In this document: one piece after another, positions 11,330-21,136 of the stretch | How the letters are laid out: each line of letters begins with the position of its first letter | Position numbering within the stretch: position 1 is the stretch's first letter | Assembly (NCBI GenBank): GCA_023376005.1 | Contig: CM042152.1 | Location: forward strand, 84,319,561-84,383,560 | From: Doryteuthis pealeii | Lineage: Eukaryota > Mollusca > Cephalopoda > Myopsida > Loliginidae | Length of the DNA stretch: 64,000 nucleotides | Reading direction: 5' to 3' | Notes under the pieces: generated by a model | Database searches by the model: none | What the model was told of the DNA's origin: nothing | The model's input: the letters and a program-made list of their open reading frames with translations, nothing else | Position numbers and translations under genes: made by a program

Positions 11330-11631
11330 ATACATTGGTTAGGAGGTTGATTTTGAAGGCTATCACAATGCAGGTGCAGAGAAAAAATAATAAGGTAACA
11401 ATGGTGTTGTTTGTTAACCTGTAATTTATTCTTGATATTTCGAGATAAAATCTCAGTTCCAGTGTTCTTCTGAAAAAGAGATTTTATCTCGAAATATCAA
11501 GAATAATCACAGGTTAACAAACAACACCATTGTTACCTTATTATTTTTTCTTTACACCTGCATTGTGATAGCCTTCAATAATCAACCTCCAAACCAATAT
11601 ATACACAATGCTTCAAGCAAATTACAAAACT

Positions 11632-11640
<9 letters not shown>
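11330..11640. repeat. Foldback element family F, both arms
   Basis: The arm at about 11330-11450 (GGTTAGGAGGTTGATTTTGA...GTTAACCTGT) is inverted at about 11480-11625. Left and right flanks are (TA)n. A single-arm relative is at 166-309. Confidence 0.85.
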
Positions 11641-11685
<45 letters not shown>

Positions 11686-11866
11686 AATATACCAAACTTA
11701 TTGGTAAACTCTAGCGGTAAGAAAAAACCTGGTAAATATTTTGATAGTAGAAATATACTACCAAACTTCACCTGGGGAAAAAAAATTTAAAAAGAAAAGA
11801 CCAAGAGGGTTGTACCAACCGAAAATAATAGGTTGATACTATAACACTTGGCCAAAAGGAAAAAAA

Positions 11867-11916
<50 letters not shown>

Positions 11917-12083
11917 GAAAAATATATATAAAAACCACTAGGATTATCTAAAGCTAAAACGTAAAAAGTGCTCAATACCTAAGTAGAGCAAATAATAAAA
12001 AACCTAATGAGTCAGATATACCTACTAATAGTTTCGCTTAGTAGGTCATCATATATATATATATATATAATATATATATATAT
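11641..12083. other. (TA)n tracts and AT-rich filler
   Basis: TA microsatellites at 11641-11680, 11869-11915 and 12049-12085 are separated by AT-rich sequence without recognisable coding or repeat identity. Confidence 0.7.
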
Positions 12084-12550
12084 ATTTCAACTGCCTCCCT
12101 AGATCGACTTGGAGATCCCAGTCCCTTGCAGTTGCGAGTAGCCCCCCGTGGGAGGATAGGTTAGAGGAGGCAAATTGTAGGAAGACGGCCAAATACCAAG
12201 AGGTTGTGGTCGAATGCGGATCAAATGGCTGGAAGGCCCGAAATGAACCTTTCAAGGTTGGATGCCGTGGCTTTGCTGGCAGGTCACTTTTGAAGGTGTT
12301 TAAGACCCTTGGTATTAAGGGCCAGCAAAGTAGGAGAGCCATAAAAGAAATATCAGGAGTTGCTGAGAAAGCATCGAGATGGCTCTGGATCCGCAGGAGC
12401 GATGCTTGGATAAGTGCCACTAGGCCGCAAACCGGGAATTGATCTGTCCGGTTGGGGTCTCCTGGGTGAGGGTGTATGGTGAGTAAAGACCCGAAACACA
12501 TGTTGACCTTGGGTTCATCACTGATGACTGCGGCCTAGTATTTCACCCAA
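12084..12550 (+). pseudogene. LINE C-terminal fragment with an inversion junction
   Basis: From about 12141 the plus strand encodes PPWEDRLEEANCRKTAKYQ, then a stretch ending VGCRGFAGRSLLKVFKTLGI and AAEKASRWLWIRR-like residues (here VAEKASRWLWIRRSD). This is the conserved C-terminus of a widespread invertebrate non-LTR retrotransposon, and its TGA falls at 12440. A GTGAGGGTGT/GACCCGAAACAC 3' UTR follows to about 12550. From about 12084 to 12140 the minus strand instead encodes LLATARDWDLQVDLGRQLK, a motif that should precede the first block on the same strand. The two pieces therefore meet in opposite orientation near 12141. Confidence 0.8.
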
Positions 12551-12580
12551 CGGTGTGTTTATGAAAAAAAAAAAAGAATG

Positions 12581-12581
<1 letters not shown>

Positions 12582-12640
<59 letters not shown>
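12582..12640. repeat. (TA)n microsatellite
   Basis: Uninterrupted TA run of about 29 units, bordering the hairpin that follows. Confidence 0.95.
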
Positions 12641-12643
<3 letters not shown>

Positions 12644-12696
12644 AGATGTGTCAAAAAAAGTATCGAGATTCTTTGTACTTTTTGACACACCTTGTA
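12641..12696. repeat. Short hairpin with mariner-like ends
   Basis: ACAAGATGTGTCAAAAAAAGTA is mirrored by TACTTTTTGACACACCTTGT with a small loop. The sequence resembles terminal repeats of mariner-class transposons, but no transposase is present. Confidence 0.55.
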
Positions 12697-12713
12697 TTCT
12701 GAAAAAATAATGA

Positions 12714-12915
12714 ATGGGACGTTATTTCTTAAAATGAGAAACTGAGTTAGATGTTATGTGCTAAGTTCCATTTTATTTCATCCAATATTTCGATGCAGTC
12801 TCTAAAGAATCCTTGTAAAAGAGGGATCATTCCCTGGAAATATTGAATGAAATAAAATCGAGCTTAGCACGTAACACCCAACTCAGTTTCTCATTTATTT
12901 CACACGTTACCCATG
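12714..12915. repeat. Foldback element
   Basis: Left arm around AAATGAGAAACTGAGTTAGA...TTTTATTTCAT is inverted at the right around ATGAAATAAAAT...CTCAGTTTCTCATTT, with a roughly 45-bp loop. No coding capacity. Confidence 0.8.
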
Positions 12916-13003
12916 CTTCACACTAAATCACAAAAATATATACTGTAGACAGATACATATATAACACATATATATAAATATAATGTTACATTGAAAATTA
13001 GAC

Positions 13004-13008
<5 letters not shown>

Positions 13009-13047
<39 letters not shown>

Positions 13048-13137
13048 AACCCCTCCGTACGAGCAAGATGTGATAACATACCCAATATTAAGGTACACCA
13101 AGAAGCAACCAAAGGATCATACCCAATATTAAGGAAC

Positions 13138-13185
<48 letters not shown>
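13009..13185. repeat. (TA)n tracts flanking a small direct repeat
   Basis: TA runs at 13009-13045 and 13143-13185 bracket two copies of a phrase around ATACCCAATATTAAGG(T/A)ACACC (13079 and 13120). Confidence 0.85.
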
Positions 13186-13186
<1 letters not shown>

Positions 13187-13818
13187 TAGCAAATTTATGC
13201 ACCCTCCGGATGCAAGTTTTTAAGTTTTAATATAATAAAATATTATGTTAAATTAGAAAGGCTAATAAAACTAAATAAGAATGCAGATAAAAAGATTTGG
13301 AACAGAGGGGGTATTATCGAAAAATAGAACAGCTTTGAAACTAACTCTTCCATCATTTTCCATTACTCCCGTCTTTAGTTGGTAAATTTTCCTAATTTAA
13401 CTCTTTACTTAAAATAGGAAGTAAAGGATAATATTACAATTATTTCTTCTTCTTAATGAATTTTTTTAAAGATTTATCCCAGAGATTTTTGCTCATATTC
13501 AATAAGACAAAACCAAACAATTAGAAATCAATAATACTTAGCATATATTTATTAAAATCAATTTTTTAAGATCAATATGCAAATTAGCCTTCCCATTCAC
13601 ACTGTAAACCTCTATTTTGTTGTATATATAAATACAATTGCGTATTATTAGTATGCAGATATGGTCAACAGTCTTAATAATGTAAAACAATTTTATTATT
13701 CATTGAGGTTTAAATTTAAATAAAAATAAAATCATGGAGAATGTGATGTAAATAACTAAGGGAACTGTGAATTGAGTAGTAATATAGTTTCGGTTACAGA
13801 CAGACAAACACACAATCT

Positions 13819-13823
<5 letters not shown>
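13186..13823 (-). mobile_element. Helitron family A copy
   Basis: Begins CTAG on the plus strand beside a (TA)n tract, followed by CAAATTTATGCACCCTCCGG, the terminal hairpin. It is collinear with 30270-30900 down to CACACAATCTCCAT, where the last 15 bases of the element are replaced by a (TA)n run. Non-autonomous, no coding frame. Confidence 0.85.
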
Positions 13824-13861
<38 letters not shown>

Positions 13862-13869
13862 GTGTGTTT

Positions 13870-13985
13870 GCATGGTTAAAGCTTATTTTCTTGCACAATT
13901 CCCAGTGGATCGCCTTTCCCACCCAGCCATACCAATTCTTGTACTCCTTTTATGCCAACTTGCCGCATTAGCTTTTGTGAATTTT
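13870..13985 (-). pseudogene. LINE remnant (Cys-His C-terminal region)
   Basis: The minus strand encodes KEYKNWYGWVGKAIHWELCKK with an in-frame stop just before it. This matches the segment EYKSRYDWVWKVIHRELCKR encoded at 20760-20840, part of the same LINE family. Truncated on both sides. Confidence 0.7.
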
Positions 13986-14264
13986 GGCCTGTCCGACCTA
14001 TAGGACAAGCAACAGACTTATCATGTGGGGGTCATCGTAGCATCAGTTACCATGGAAACTTATCCTGTTATTGGCCCCACGCACCACCAATCTAATTCAG
14101 TTGATTGGTAGAATGGACTCCTGTCTAAATAACAAGTCACGTGTCATTTCATAGATTTTTTTTTTTTGAGGTGGGGGGTTCAGTCGAAGATTTCTCGACT
14201 TACTTGACCTTCGGACACACTGTGTCCAGTGGTTTTGGCCTCTGGAATGGTAAGATATTGTGGG

Positions 14265-14450
14265 GGTGACGAGAGATCTTATGTTTTAGATTAAAAGATG
14301 GCTGTGGTTATTCCTGGTGCGTGTTCCTATGGTTTTTTGCTTTTATCCCCCTCTTATTTGGTGTTCATGCTGAAAAAGGAATTCAAGGGAAGAAAAAGGA
14401 AAAGACAAAGACAAAAAGTACAAGTATTGTCTAACAGGCCAAGACATTGT
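14265..14450. repeat. Repeat family D, partial copy
   Basis: Shares GATGGCTGTGGTTATTCCTGGTG, TTTGCTTTTA and GAATTCAAGGGAAGAAAAAG with the fuller copies at 14735-15080 and 27315-28050. Confidence 0.75.
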
Positions 14451-14577
14451 TTTTTTTACATGATTTGATTACATCTTTCTTTTTTTTTAAATTAAAAAAA
14501 AATTAAAACAAAATAAAAAATGAGTGAAATAGATCACTAATTAGGACTGAAACTATTCTAGTAGTGACCACCCCAAG

Positions 14578-14720
14578 CAGAGTTTAAGAGGTTTGAATTC
14601 AGAGTTTTCCTTCTCCTAGACTGGTTGCCTAACCAAGGTTAAAGAGCCCAGTCTGCCCTACTATTTACCCATAACTGAAGGGAGAGTAGTTGAATTCATA
14701 CCTTTCCCAAGGGTATTAGC
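14578..14720 (-). mobile_element. SINE family B, partial
   Basis: Shares GTTTGAATTCAGAGTTTTCC, AGACTGGTTGCCTAACCAAG and ACCTTTCCCAAGGGTATTAG with the longer inverted copy at 58185-58455. The tRNA-like head is missing. Confidence 0.75.
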
Positions 14721-14734
14721 ACTATGTGAACTGT

Positions 14735-15080
14735 AGCTTGTGGGGGGGGGCAAGTGGTTTAATATTTTAGGTTTAAAAGGTAGCTTGTTATTCCTGGTGT
14801 GTGTTTGTAGAGTTTGCTTTTAACCCCATTCTTATTTGGTGGTTGTGCTGAAAAAGGAATTCAGGGGAAGAAAAAGGAAGAGACAAAGACAAAAGGTAGT
14901 TTTATGATTTAGGCTTTATTCACAGGTCATAGCCACCACATGGCAAGGAAATATCTCCCTGGCCAGTAGTAGTGTCTAGTCCCGGATAAGGCCGAGAGAT
15001 TCTCTTGGGGTTCAGAAGTGGGTCTTTTTTCCCCGCACATGCTCGGAGTGTTCTTCCGGTGAAGGCTCATGGGAGTTTAT
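14735..15080 (+). repeat. Repeat family D
   Basis: Matches 27315-28050 once a Helitron is removed from that copy. The shared end includes GGCTTTATTCACAGGTCATA, CAGTAGTAGTGTCT and GTTCTTCCGGTG. Class unknown; no coding frame. Confidence 0.75.
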
Positions 15081-15115
15081 TATTTCTTTTTCATTTGAAT
15101 CTTATTTGAATTTTA

Positions 15116-15348
15116 GGACCATATGACGTTTGGGTACCTCTTTTGCGATCTCGTTTCATAAGGAATTTTTTTCATTTACACGGTTGTTTGTTAGGGGTTA
15201 GGGGTTAGGGTTAGGGGTTAGTTTTATAATTAAAAAAAAAACTCTAAAAATCGTCTGTTAACAATCAACCGGATTTTGACGGTGTAAATGAAAAAAATGT
15301 CCATATGAAACGAGATCACAAAAGGGGTGCCTAAAGGTCATATGGTCC
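15116..15348. mobile_element. Foldback MITE family H, 8-bp TSD
   Basis: Ends are GGACCATATGAC and its complement. GAATTTTA is duplicated at 15108-15115 and 15349-15356. The loop carries TTAGGGGTTAGGGTTAGGGG, which looks telomeric but is a family feature (also in the copies at 26228 and 55034). Confidence 0.9.
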
Positions 15349-15521
15349 GAATTTTATTTTCATCCCCACAATATATAATGTAAATAATAATATAAAGCTG
15401 AAAACTTGCTCTATCCAATATATTTATTGTACTCCCTTTATCTATTGTTATATGCATTTATTTTTTGAGTCCCCTTGTATCTAAAAGCAGTGATTATTCA
15501 TTTATTTATATTCTTTTCTAG

Positions 15522-16073
15522 ATTGTTCGGTCAAGATGGATCTGGTATTTGTAATCGATGCGTCCGGTAGCGTGACATTGGAAAACTTTAATAAAACGCT
15601 CTCCTTCCTTCAAAATGTGGTGAAAAATCTGCAAATTGCTTCTAACATGACTCGTGTTGCTGTCGTCCGCTTTGACAGTGACGCTACTGTTTTTATCAAC
15701 TTAGGCACTCACAACTACATGCCCAACCTCATCGACGCAATTTCTAAAATTGACTACCCAGGCGGTGGCACCGCGACATCTACAGCTCTCGATCTTGCCC
15801 GAACTGCGGTCTTCACACACGCACGTAAAAATGTACCTAAAGTTCTTGTTTTGATCACTGACGGTCACCCAAATAATGAAAACGCTACTCTCACCGCCGC
15901 TGACGAACTTAAAAAGGATGGAATCACCATATTTACTATAGGTATTGGTAGCATCAATGAGGGTGAAATTACAGCAGTCGCTTCTACCCCGAGCTGCACT
16001 CATTACTTCGCCTTGAAATCTTATAACGAAATCGATGCTATTATCAATGCAATCCAGAGCGAGTCATGTGCAG
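15522..16073 (+). CDS. VWA domain exon
   Basis: The acceptor is TTCTTTTCTAG and the donor GCAG|GTAAGG. Length is 552 nt (2 + 183 codons + 1). It encodes one complete von Willebrand factor A domain of about 178 residues starting CSVKMDLVFVIDASGS. The metal-ion-dependent adhesion site is intact: DASGS (codons from 15557), the threonine in PGGGTATST (15770) and the aspartate in LITDGHPN (15860). NKT, NMT and NAT are potential N-glycosylation sites. The exon closes with SESCAG, giving a cysteine after the last helix. VWA domains bind protein ligands through this metal site, and here the domain is joined downstream to chitin-binding repeats. Function in matrix assembly is inference. Confidence 0.95.
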
Positions 16074-16108
16074 GTAAGGAACTGTGGTCAATATTTGGTT
16101 TAGGTTAG

Positions 16109-16246
16109 TTGGCTGGTTGGTTGATTGGGTTTTACGGCATGTCAACCCCTCTGTCATTTTATGCCGAAGACGTTTCTCAATTTTTCTTTTAAACTATTTT
16201 TGAACACTTTTTTTAATTCTTTAGGAGCCTCACCCTAGAATAGTGG
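16109..16246 (+). repeat. Repeat family C, 5' fragment
   Basis: TTGATTGGGTTTTACGGCAT, GTCAACCC and TTTATGCCGAAGACGTTT match longer family C copies at 18108 and 22590. Lies 36 bp past the VWA donor site. Confidence 0.8.
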
Positions 16247-16749
16247 TGTTACATAATCTATGCGGTTGCATAAGATTATTGTCAATCCCCTGTATTTCTA
16301 AAGGGATGGCACTTTTCATATCACGGGCGAGACTTTCCATGGAATAGTACAGAAAGCCCGCGAAACACGTGAAGTCACGTGGGACCTGGTTGGCTCCTCA
16401 GTTTTTCAGTTGGACGTCAGGCAGTGAAGATGTCCTGCCTTAACTGTAACTCACTCTGCATACGCGCGCTATGTTAGTCAGATATTTAGTTACATGAAAT
16501 GTTTAGTTAAGGAAATAAAAGCTTAAGAAAATAACACAGTTTTGTGGTTGGTAAATGTCTTGGTAACAAGACTGATCTAGAAGAAGAAATGAGTTAAGTG
16601 CGACCGACCACCAAGACGAAGTCACAAAAGAGAAGTCCAGACGAAGAAGAGATGTTAGAAGAGACCTAGAAGAAGAACCTAAGATAGAAGAACAGAAGAA
16701 GAAGAATAGAAGTAAGAAAGAAATAAAGTAATGAAAAGGGTATACAACA
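16247..16749 (+). mobile_element. Possible LTR with a primer-binding-like site
   Basis: The block starts TGTTACATAATC, ends TATACAACA, contains GGAAATAAAAGC (a polyadenylation-like signal near 16513) and is followed by GTGGTATTAGC, which resembles a primer-binding site for initiator tRNA-Met. No second LTR or internal coding sequence is seen, and no target duplication can be tested. Weak call. Confidence 0.3.
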
Positions 16750-17639
16750 GTGGTATTAGCAAACTAGTCTTGCAGAATATTATTACAATATTATTGATCA
16801 CAATATTGATTCCAATACTAAATTTGATATTTACTGGGCACCCAACACTTTGCTGTCTTGCGTCATAATGTTATAAACAGTATTAGCATGCAAGCGTATG
16901 GTGATGAGGAAAGGAACAAAATACAGATTTTAAGTTCAAAATTGTATTGAAAATAACATGAAAACGGTGAAAAGATAGAAATGAAAATTACAGGATAATT
17001 TTGGTGATAGTTGTGGGTGAATATTAAGTCCGTAAAATGTCCAGCTTGACTGTGGTAGTGGGGTGGTGATGTAGGCAGAATATTGTGTATTGGTAGTAAG
17101 CTTTTTTGGTATCGTCGAATGATGTAGAAATGTTCGCTTGTTGACTGCATGTGAGGTCAGGTTTGGGTAAGTAGGTGGCGGTGTGATTGGCCGCGTTTGA
17201 TGTGCGCTGTCCTTGTTGATTCGTGTGTTCGCTAGACGCCTGAACCTCTGACAGTCGTCTGCCTTTCAGAGCTGTTTATTTATAGAGAGTCGCAGCCAAA
17301 AGTTGGATCAATTGAAGTTATTTTCATTTCACCCGGGAATCGCTTTTATTCGATGAAAATGCGAATTTTATTTACCAATTTTGTTTTATTTAATGTCAGG
17401 AATTAATTATCAAAGCGGAACTCCCGATCGGAGCCCATGCGCAGATATGTGTTAAAATGGTCATTCTGTTTTAGACTCCGATAGAGGACACTTCCGATTT
17501 TGTTTGTTTTGTTGGTGAGTGTATGTATCTTTTATTATGGATTGAAGTGCTGAATTAGTGAATCGGGAGATTTCTACATTTGCTTATACAACAATAATGA
17601 AGTTGTAATGGCTTCTATCAGTTTTGCAAGACACCGTGA
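16750..17639. other. Intronic DNA, nothing recognised
   Basis: A moderately complex stretch. An open frame on the minus strand at 16863-17150 shows no domain, splice context or family resemblance. Confidence 0.4.
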
Positions 17640-17796
17640 CTGGTTGATTGGGTTTTATGGCATGTCAACCCTTGTTAGGTCATTTTATGCCGAAGACGTT
17701 TGTTTTATTTATTCTTGATGGGAACTCAATTTTTCTTTGAAACTATTTATTAAACAAATTCTTTTTTATTTGAATTCTTAGGAGCCTCACCTTAGA
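17640..17796 (+). repeat. Repeat family C fragment
   Basis: GGTTGATTGGGTTTTATGGC, GTCAACCCTTGTTAGGTCAT and GGAGCCTCACCTTAG align with other family C copies. Confidence 0.8.
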
Positions 17797-18085
17797 AGGG
17801 TCAGTCAAAAAGTAATGCCATTTTGTTTAGGACATGTATAATTACCAGCACAGGAATATGTATCATACATCAAAACGAAGCTGGTCCTCTGTGGATCACA
17901 TCCCTACTTCTCCACATAGTCACTGTTTCTCTCAATAGCAATGTCCCACCTTCGAATGAAGCATGTATACCTGCTTCGTAAAATTCTGTCGACTGATCTT
18001 TGAGCCACTTCTTCACTACATATTTCACTTCTTCTTCACTGGAATAATGTTTGCCTCTCAAACCTTCTCTTTGGCCCCAGTCTTG
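17797..18085 (-). pseudogene. Mariner-like transposase, C-terminal relic
   Basis: The minus strand encodes LRGKHYSSEEEVKYVVKKWL, then DQSTEFYEAGI. After a one-base shift it reads FIRRWDIAIERNSDYVEK and a stop, the usual C-terminus of mariner-class transposases. The frame break makes it non-functional. GGTCAGTCAAAAAGTAATGC at 17800 (plus strand) looks like the adjoining terminal inverted repeat. The N-terminal part and the catalytic D,D,D triad are absent. A repeat C copy begins at the truncation point. Confidence 0.8.
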
Positions 18086-18107
18086 ATCACAATATTGATT
18101 CCAATAG

Positions 18108-18660
18108 TTGGTTGATTGGGTTTTATGGCATGTCAACCCTTGTTGGGTCATTTTATGCCGAAGGCGTTTTTGTTTTATTCATTCTTGATGGGTACTCGAT
18201 TAGTTTTGAACACACTTTTTCTATTTAACCCATAGATGGGACCCTACCACTCCGGGTCAGAGTGAACCAGGGAGCAATGGTGACAAAGAGGTGCCATCAG
18301 ATAGAGTTTAATGTCATTCCCAGGACATGAAGCCCCTCAGTCACCGCCTTCTATCTAGCACCGATATTATAAAAAGGGTTTGGACTTGCGATAAGGACAA
18401 TAGAGTCGAAGCAATCATATAGGTGCTAGGGCTTGATGTGACCAGCCGATTGATCGGAGGGGCCTCTCCGACAGCCCGTCTAACCTAAGTAAGGGTCTAA
18501 GTGGAGTGTTGCATGTCATGGACTGTTCATCCACCAGGATTCTGTCCTTAAGCATCAGGGGTCGCCACCCACGGCCAACAGGTAGTCCTTTGTGGGGGAC
18601 TACCACTCAGCAGAGGTGCAGTCGGTGTATTCTAAAGCCCCGGCCGAAAAAGCTGATTTG
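18108..18660 (+). repeat. Repeat family C, long copy
   Basis: Starts GTTGATTGGGTTTTATGGCA and continues through TTTAACCCATAGATGGGACC, GAACCAGGGAGCAATGGTGA and the GC-richer end GTAGTCCTTTGTGGGGG. About 550 bp. A copy at 44369-44846 has a clean target duplication. Confidence 0.85.
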
Positions 18661-18675
18661 GTTTAGGTGTTTATT

Positions 18676-18915
18676 CAACTAAGCTTAGATCAGTTCTGGC
18701 ACAAGCTTAGATCAGTTCTGGCACTAAGCTTAGATCAGTTCTGGCACAAGCTTAGATCAGTTCTGGCACAAGCTTAGATCAGTTCTGGCACTAGCTTAGA
18801 TCAGCTTAGATCAGTTCTGGCACTAAGCTTAGATCAGTTCTGGCACAAGCTAGATCAGTTCTGGCACTAAGCTTAGATCAGTTCTGGCACTAAGCTTAGA
18901 TCAGTTCTGGCACAA
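18676..18915. repeat. 22-bp minisatellite, about 11 units
   Basis: Unit AAGCTTAGATCAGTTCTGGC plus AC. A homologous single-unit locus, with the same flanks on both sides, lies at 19948-20030. Confidence 0.9.
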
Positions 18916-19044
18916 GGCCAAAAGTATGAAGTGTCATGCTAAAATGGAACTAACTATTCCCTAGTAACTTTCTTTCTTTTCTCCAGGTGTTGTGAAGCTT
19001 TCCTGGTAGTGTAGTTGTATTCCTTCTGTATATTCTCTTGTTCT

Positions 19045-19122
19045 TTGAAATCTTATAACGAAATCAATGAAAACCAGAACGAGTCATGTGCAGGTAAGGG
19101 ACTATGGTCAATATTTGGTTTA
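19045..19122 (+). pseudogene. Duplicated tail of the VWA exon with its donor and intron start
   Basis: TTGAAATCTTATAACGAAAT, GAGTCATGTGCAGGTAAGG and TATGGTCAATATTTGGTTT repeat 16008-16102 (end of the VWA exon, donor and 29 bases of intron). A deletion of about a dozen bases between ATCGATG and ATCAATG has shortened it. The rest of the exon and an acceptor are absent, so it should not be used. Confidence 0.85.
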
Positions 19123-19620
19123 TATAGCAGAAACCCCCAAATATTATCTGGTAGTAATTCGACAGAACTTGACTGATACAAAAGAATCTCATCCTCGTCG
19201 CCAAAAATTTGTTATATCCCATTATATGTAGGAATAACAAAAGATAACAAAAAGAGTGAAATATGTTTAACATATAACAATATTTGTTTTATTTATTTTC
19301 ACTGACCGTTTTTGTCTCACTGCTAGTCAGTGAGTATATCCGGTCGAATCGTTAGGGGAGATAACTTACATTTCCCTTGCAACGTGAAAAACTGTGCACA
19401 TTACCAGTTCAAGGGTCTACTAACACGAAATTTTTCTCGGAAGATTTTCCCTCCACAAACTATGAAACTGCTACTGATCTGGGGAGAAGTCGCGCTGCAT
19501 ATTGGGAAATTTAACAGAACTCAAAGTATGGTATGTCAATCCAGCAGTCTTGCATAGTTGTTTCCCTTAGACCGTCTACATAAAAAGGGTGAATCTGCTG
19601 GTCTGTCTTAAAAGGGAAGG
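19123..19620. other. Intronic DNA, unidentified
   Basis: An open frame at 19330-19557 shows no recognisable domain. No other signal seen. Confidence 0.4.
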
Positions 19621-19624
19621 GAAT

Positions 19625-19917
19625 ATGCCCAACCTACCGACGCATTTGGCTCAGGACCGCCCTCGGTGGCAGCAGGCTCTCTATAGAGGACTGTTCGTCT
19701 CTGAAGTCACCCTGGCGCAACACCATGAAGCTAGGAGGTCCAGAAGAAAACAGCGACAACAAAGCACCGGCACATCAACATCTTTAGGGACAGTCTTCAC
19801 ATGCGACATCTGTGGTCGAGAATGTTTTTCTATCATTGGACTTTACAGTCATAGGAGGCGCTGTAACTTCAGGGGCACAAAACTATTTTATAGTCTTCCG
19901 AGACTGAAATGCCAATA
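19625..19917 (+). pseudogene. LINE C-terminal fragment with zinc finger
   Basis: The frame encodes LAQDRPRWQQALYRG, an Arg/Lys-rich stretch (EARRSRRKQRQQ) and a single zinc finger, TCDICGRECFSIIGLYSHRR followed by RC. This combination ends the ORF of many invertebrate non-LTR retrotransposons. Nothing of the reverse transcriptase remains upstream. Confidence 0.75.
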
Positions 19918-19947
19918 ATAATCGACTCATCTTAAGCAAGAGCTATA

Positions 19948-20030
19948 GTTTAGGTGTTTATTCTCTAAGCTTAGATCAGTTTTGGTACAAAGCCAGGAGT
20001 TTGGAGTACCTTTCTTAAAATGGAACTCAC
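19948..20030. repeat. Single-unit counterpart of the 22-bp minisatellite
   Basis: GTTTAGGTGTTTATTC, one AAGCTTAGATCAGTTTTGG unit, then GTACAAAGCC...AAAATGGAACTA/C match the two flanks of 18676-18915. Confidence 0.85.
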
Positions 20031-20139
20031 TTTTTTACTGATTTGGGAGACTAGCTTGCAAACCCTTATACCCCGTCGAAGTTTAGTTCACCGTGAAGTA
20101 GTTTTCGTTTTTCTTCAAGTTACTGTCAAGTGACGTTGA

Positions 20140-20235
20140 AAGCACCAGTGTCCGCTAGATTACCAGAGTTAAGCAACTATGAGCCAGTTCAATGATTAGC
20201 CGGGTGACCACTTAACCAATAACAGCTGCTGTGTA
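20140..20235 (+). repeat. 5S rRNA-like fragment (possible 5S-derived SINE head)
   Basis: TAGATTACCAGAGTTAAGCA, then AGTTCAATGATTAGCCGGGT and GACCACTT follow the spacing of the internal region of eukaryotic 5S rRNA, with many substitutions. Too diverged to be a working 5S gene. Confidence 0.45.
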
Positions 20236-20289
20236 AACAGCTTGAGGCCTGTGTACCATAACTAAGCAAATACACATGAACTTATACAA

Positions 20290-20905
20290 ATCTTAGTTTT
20301 TCACACCAACTTTAGCTGATGGACTTTTGCTGGAATCTTGAGTGACTACAGGTCTCCTCGGGTCCCCAGGACTCTTCTGAGTATTCTAGCCGATCTCTGC
20401 AATGCTGTTGTCTGGATGGTCTCAATTCTTCCTCTGATTTCCAGTTCCTCCAGTTTTTTTCCAGGCTTTTTTGGGACCGTTCCTAGTGCACCAACTACAA
20501 TTGGTATCACTTTTCATCCGCATATTCCACAGCTTTTTCAATTCTCTGGCAAGGCCCAGGTATTTGTATATTTTTTCGTTTTCCTTTATTTTTATTTATT
20601 TATTTATTTTTGTTAATCAATACTAAGTCTGTTCTTCTGGCATGGATAAGGTAATCCGTTTTTATGTCAAAGTCCCAGAGAATTTAATGCGTTTCATTCT
20701 CAAGAACAGATTCTGGTTTGTGCATATATCATTTTGTTGTATGGTTAACATTTTTTCTTTTGCATAATTCCCTGTGGATCACCTTCCAAACCCAGTCGTA
20801 CCTAGATTTGTATTCTCGTTGTACTAGTTTGCTACATTCGCTTAATATATGGTTTATGGGCTCATCTCCGTCACTACACAGTCTACATTTATTGTTCTGT
20901 TGTGT
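20290..20905 (-). pseudogene. LINE ORF2 C-terminal remnant
   Basis: Reading leftward from 20885 the minus strand encodes CRLCSDGDEPINHILSECSK, EYKSRYDWVWKVIHRELCK, MHKPESVLENETH, ILWDFDIKTDYLIHARRTD and later PIVVGALGTVPK. It is broken by stops and a frameshift. This is the C-terminal segment of a non-LTR retrotransposon common in cnidarians and molluscs. The VWA-gene linker exon begins only 56 bp to its right, across an (ATT)n tract. A partial second copy is at 23890-24180. Confidence 0.8.
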
Positions 20906-20960
20906 CTTGCTTTGATTATTATTATTATTAATTATTATTATTATTATTATATTATTATAG

Positions 20961-21106
20961 CCCCTACTACAATTTCCCCGACGCCTGGGAACCCTATTAT
21001 TGATACGGTTCCTTTAGTAAATGTGTCCACAATAACCGATATCCAAATTCAACCCACTAATACGACCGGCGGTGGGGTCAACATTCAAATTACAACGAAA
21101 GTGAAG
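20961..21106 (+). CDS. Linker exon of the VWA/chitin-binding gene
   Basis: The acceptor follows an (ATT)n run (TATTATAG) and the donor is AAG|GTAAGA. The exon is 146 nt, phase 1 to phase 0. With the last base of the VWA exon it encodes APTTISPTPGNPIIDTVPLV followed by NVSTITDIQIQPTNTT and a Gly-rich turn. The composition (Thr, Pro, Asn, Ile) suggests an extended, possibly O-glycosylated linker between domains. NVS and NTT are possible N-glycosylation sites. A diverged, truncated duplicate is at 24211. Its polypyrimidine signal is unusual because the upstream tract is ATT repeat rather than C/T. Confidence 0.8.
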
Positions 21107-21136
21107 GTAAGAGATTTTTATCATCTGTACAATAAC

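Noticed and set aside
15536..15538. ATG as the start of the VWA protein
   Set aside because: It follows a strong acceptor by 15 bases, the upstream codons CSVK are typical of VWA starts, and the phase matches the previous exon.
19330..19557. 75-codon frame in the VWA intron
   Set aside because: No domain, no consistent splice borders, and no phase that would join the neighbouring exons.
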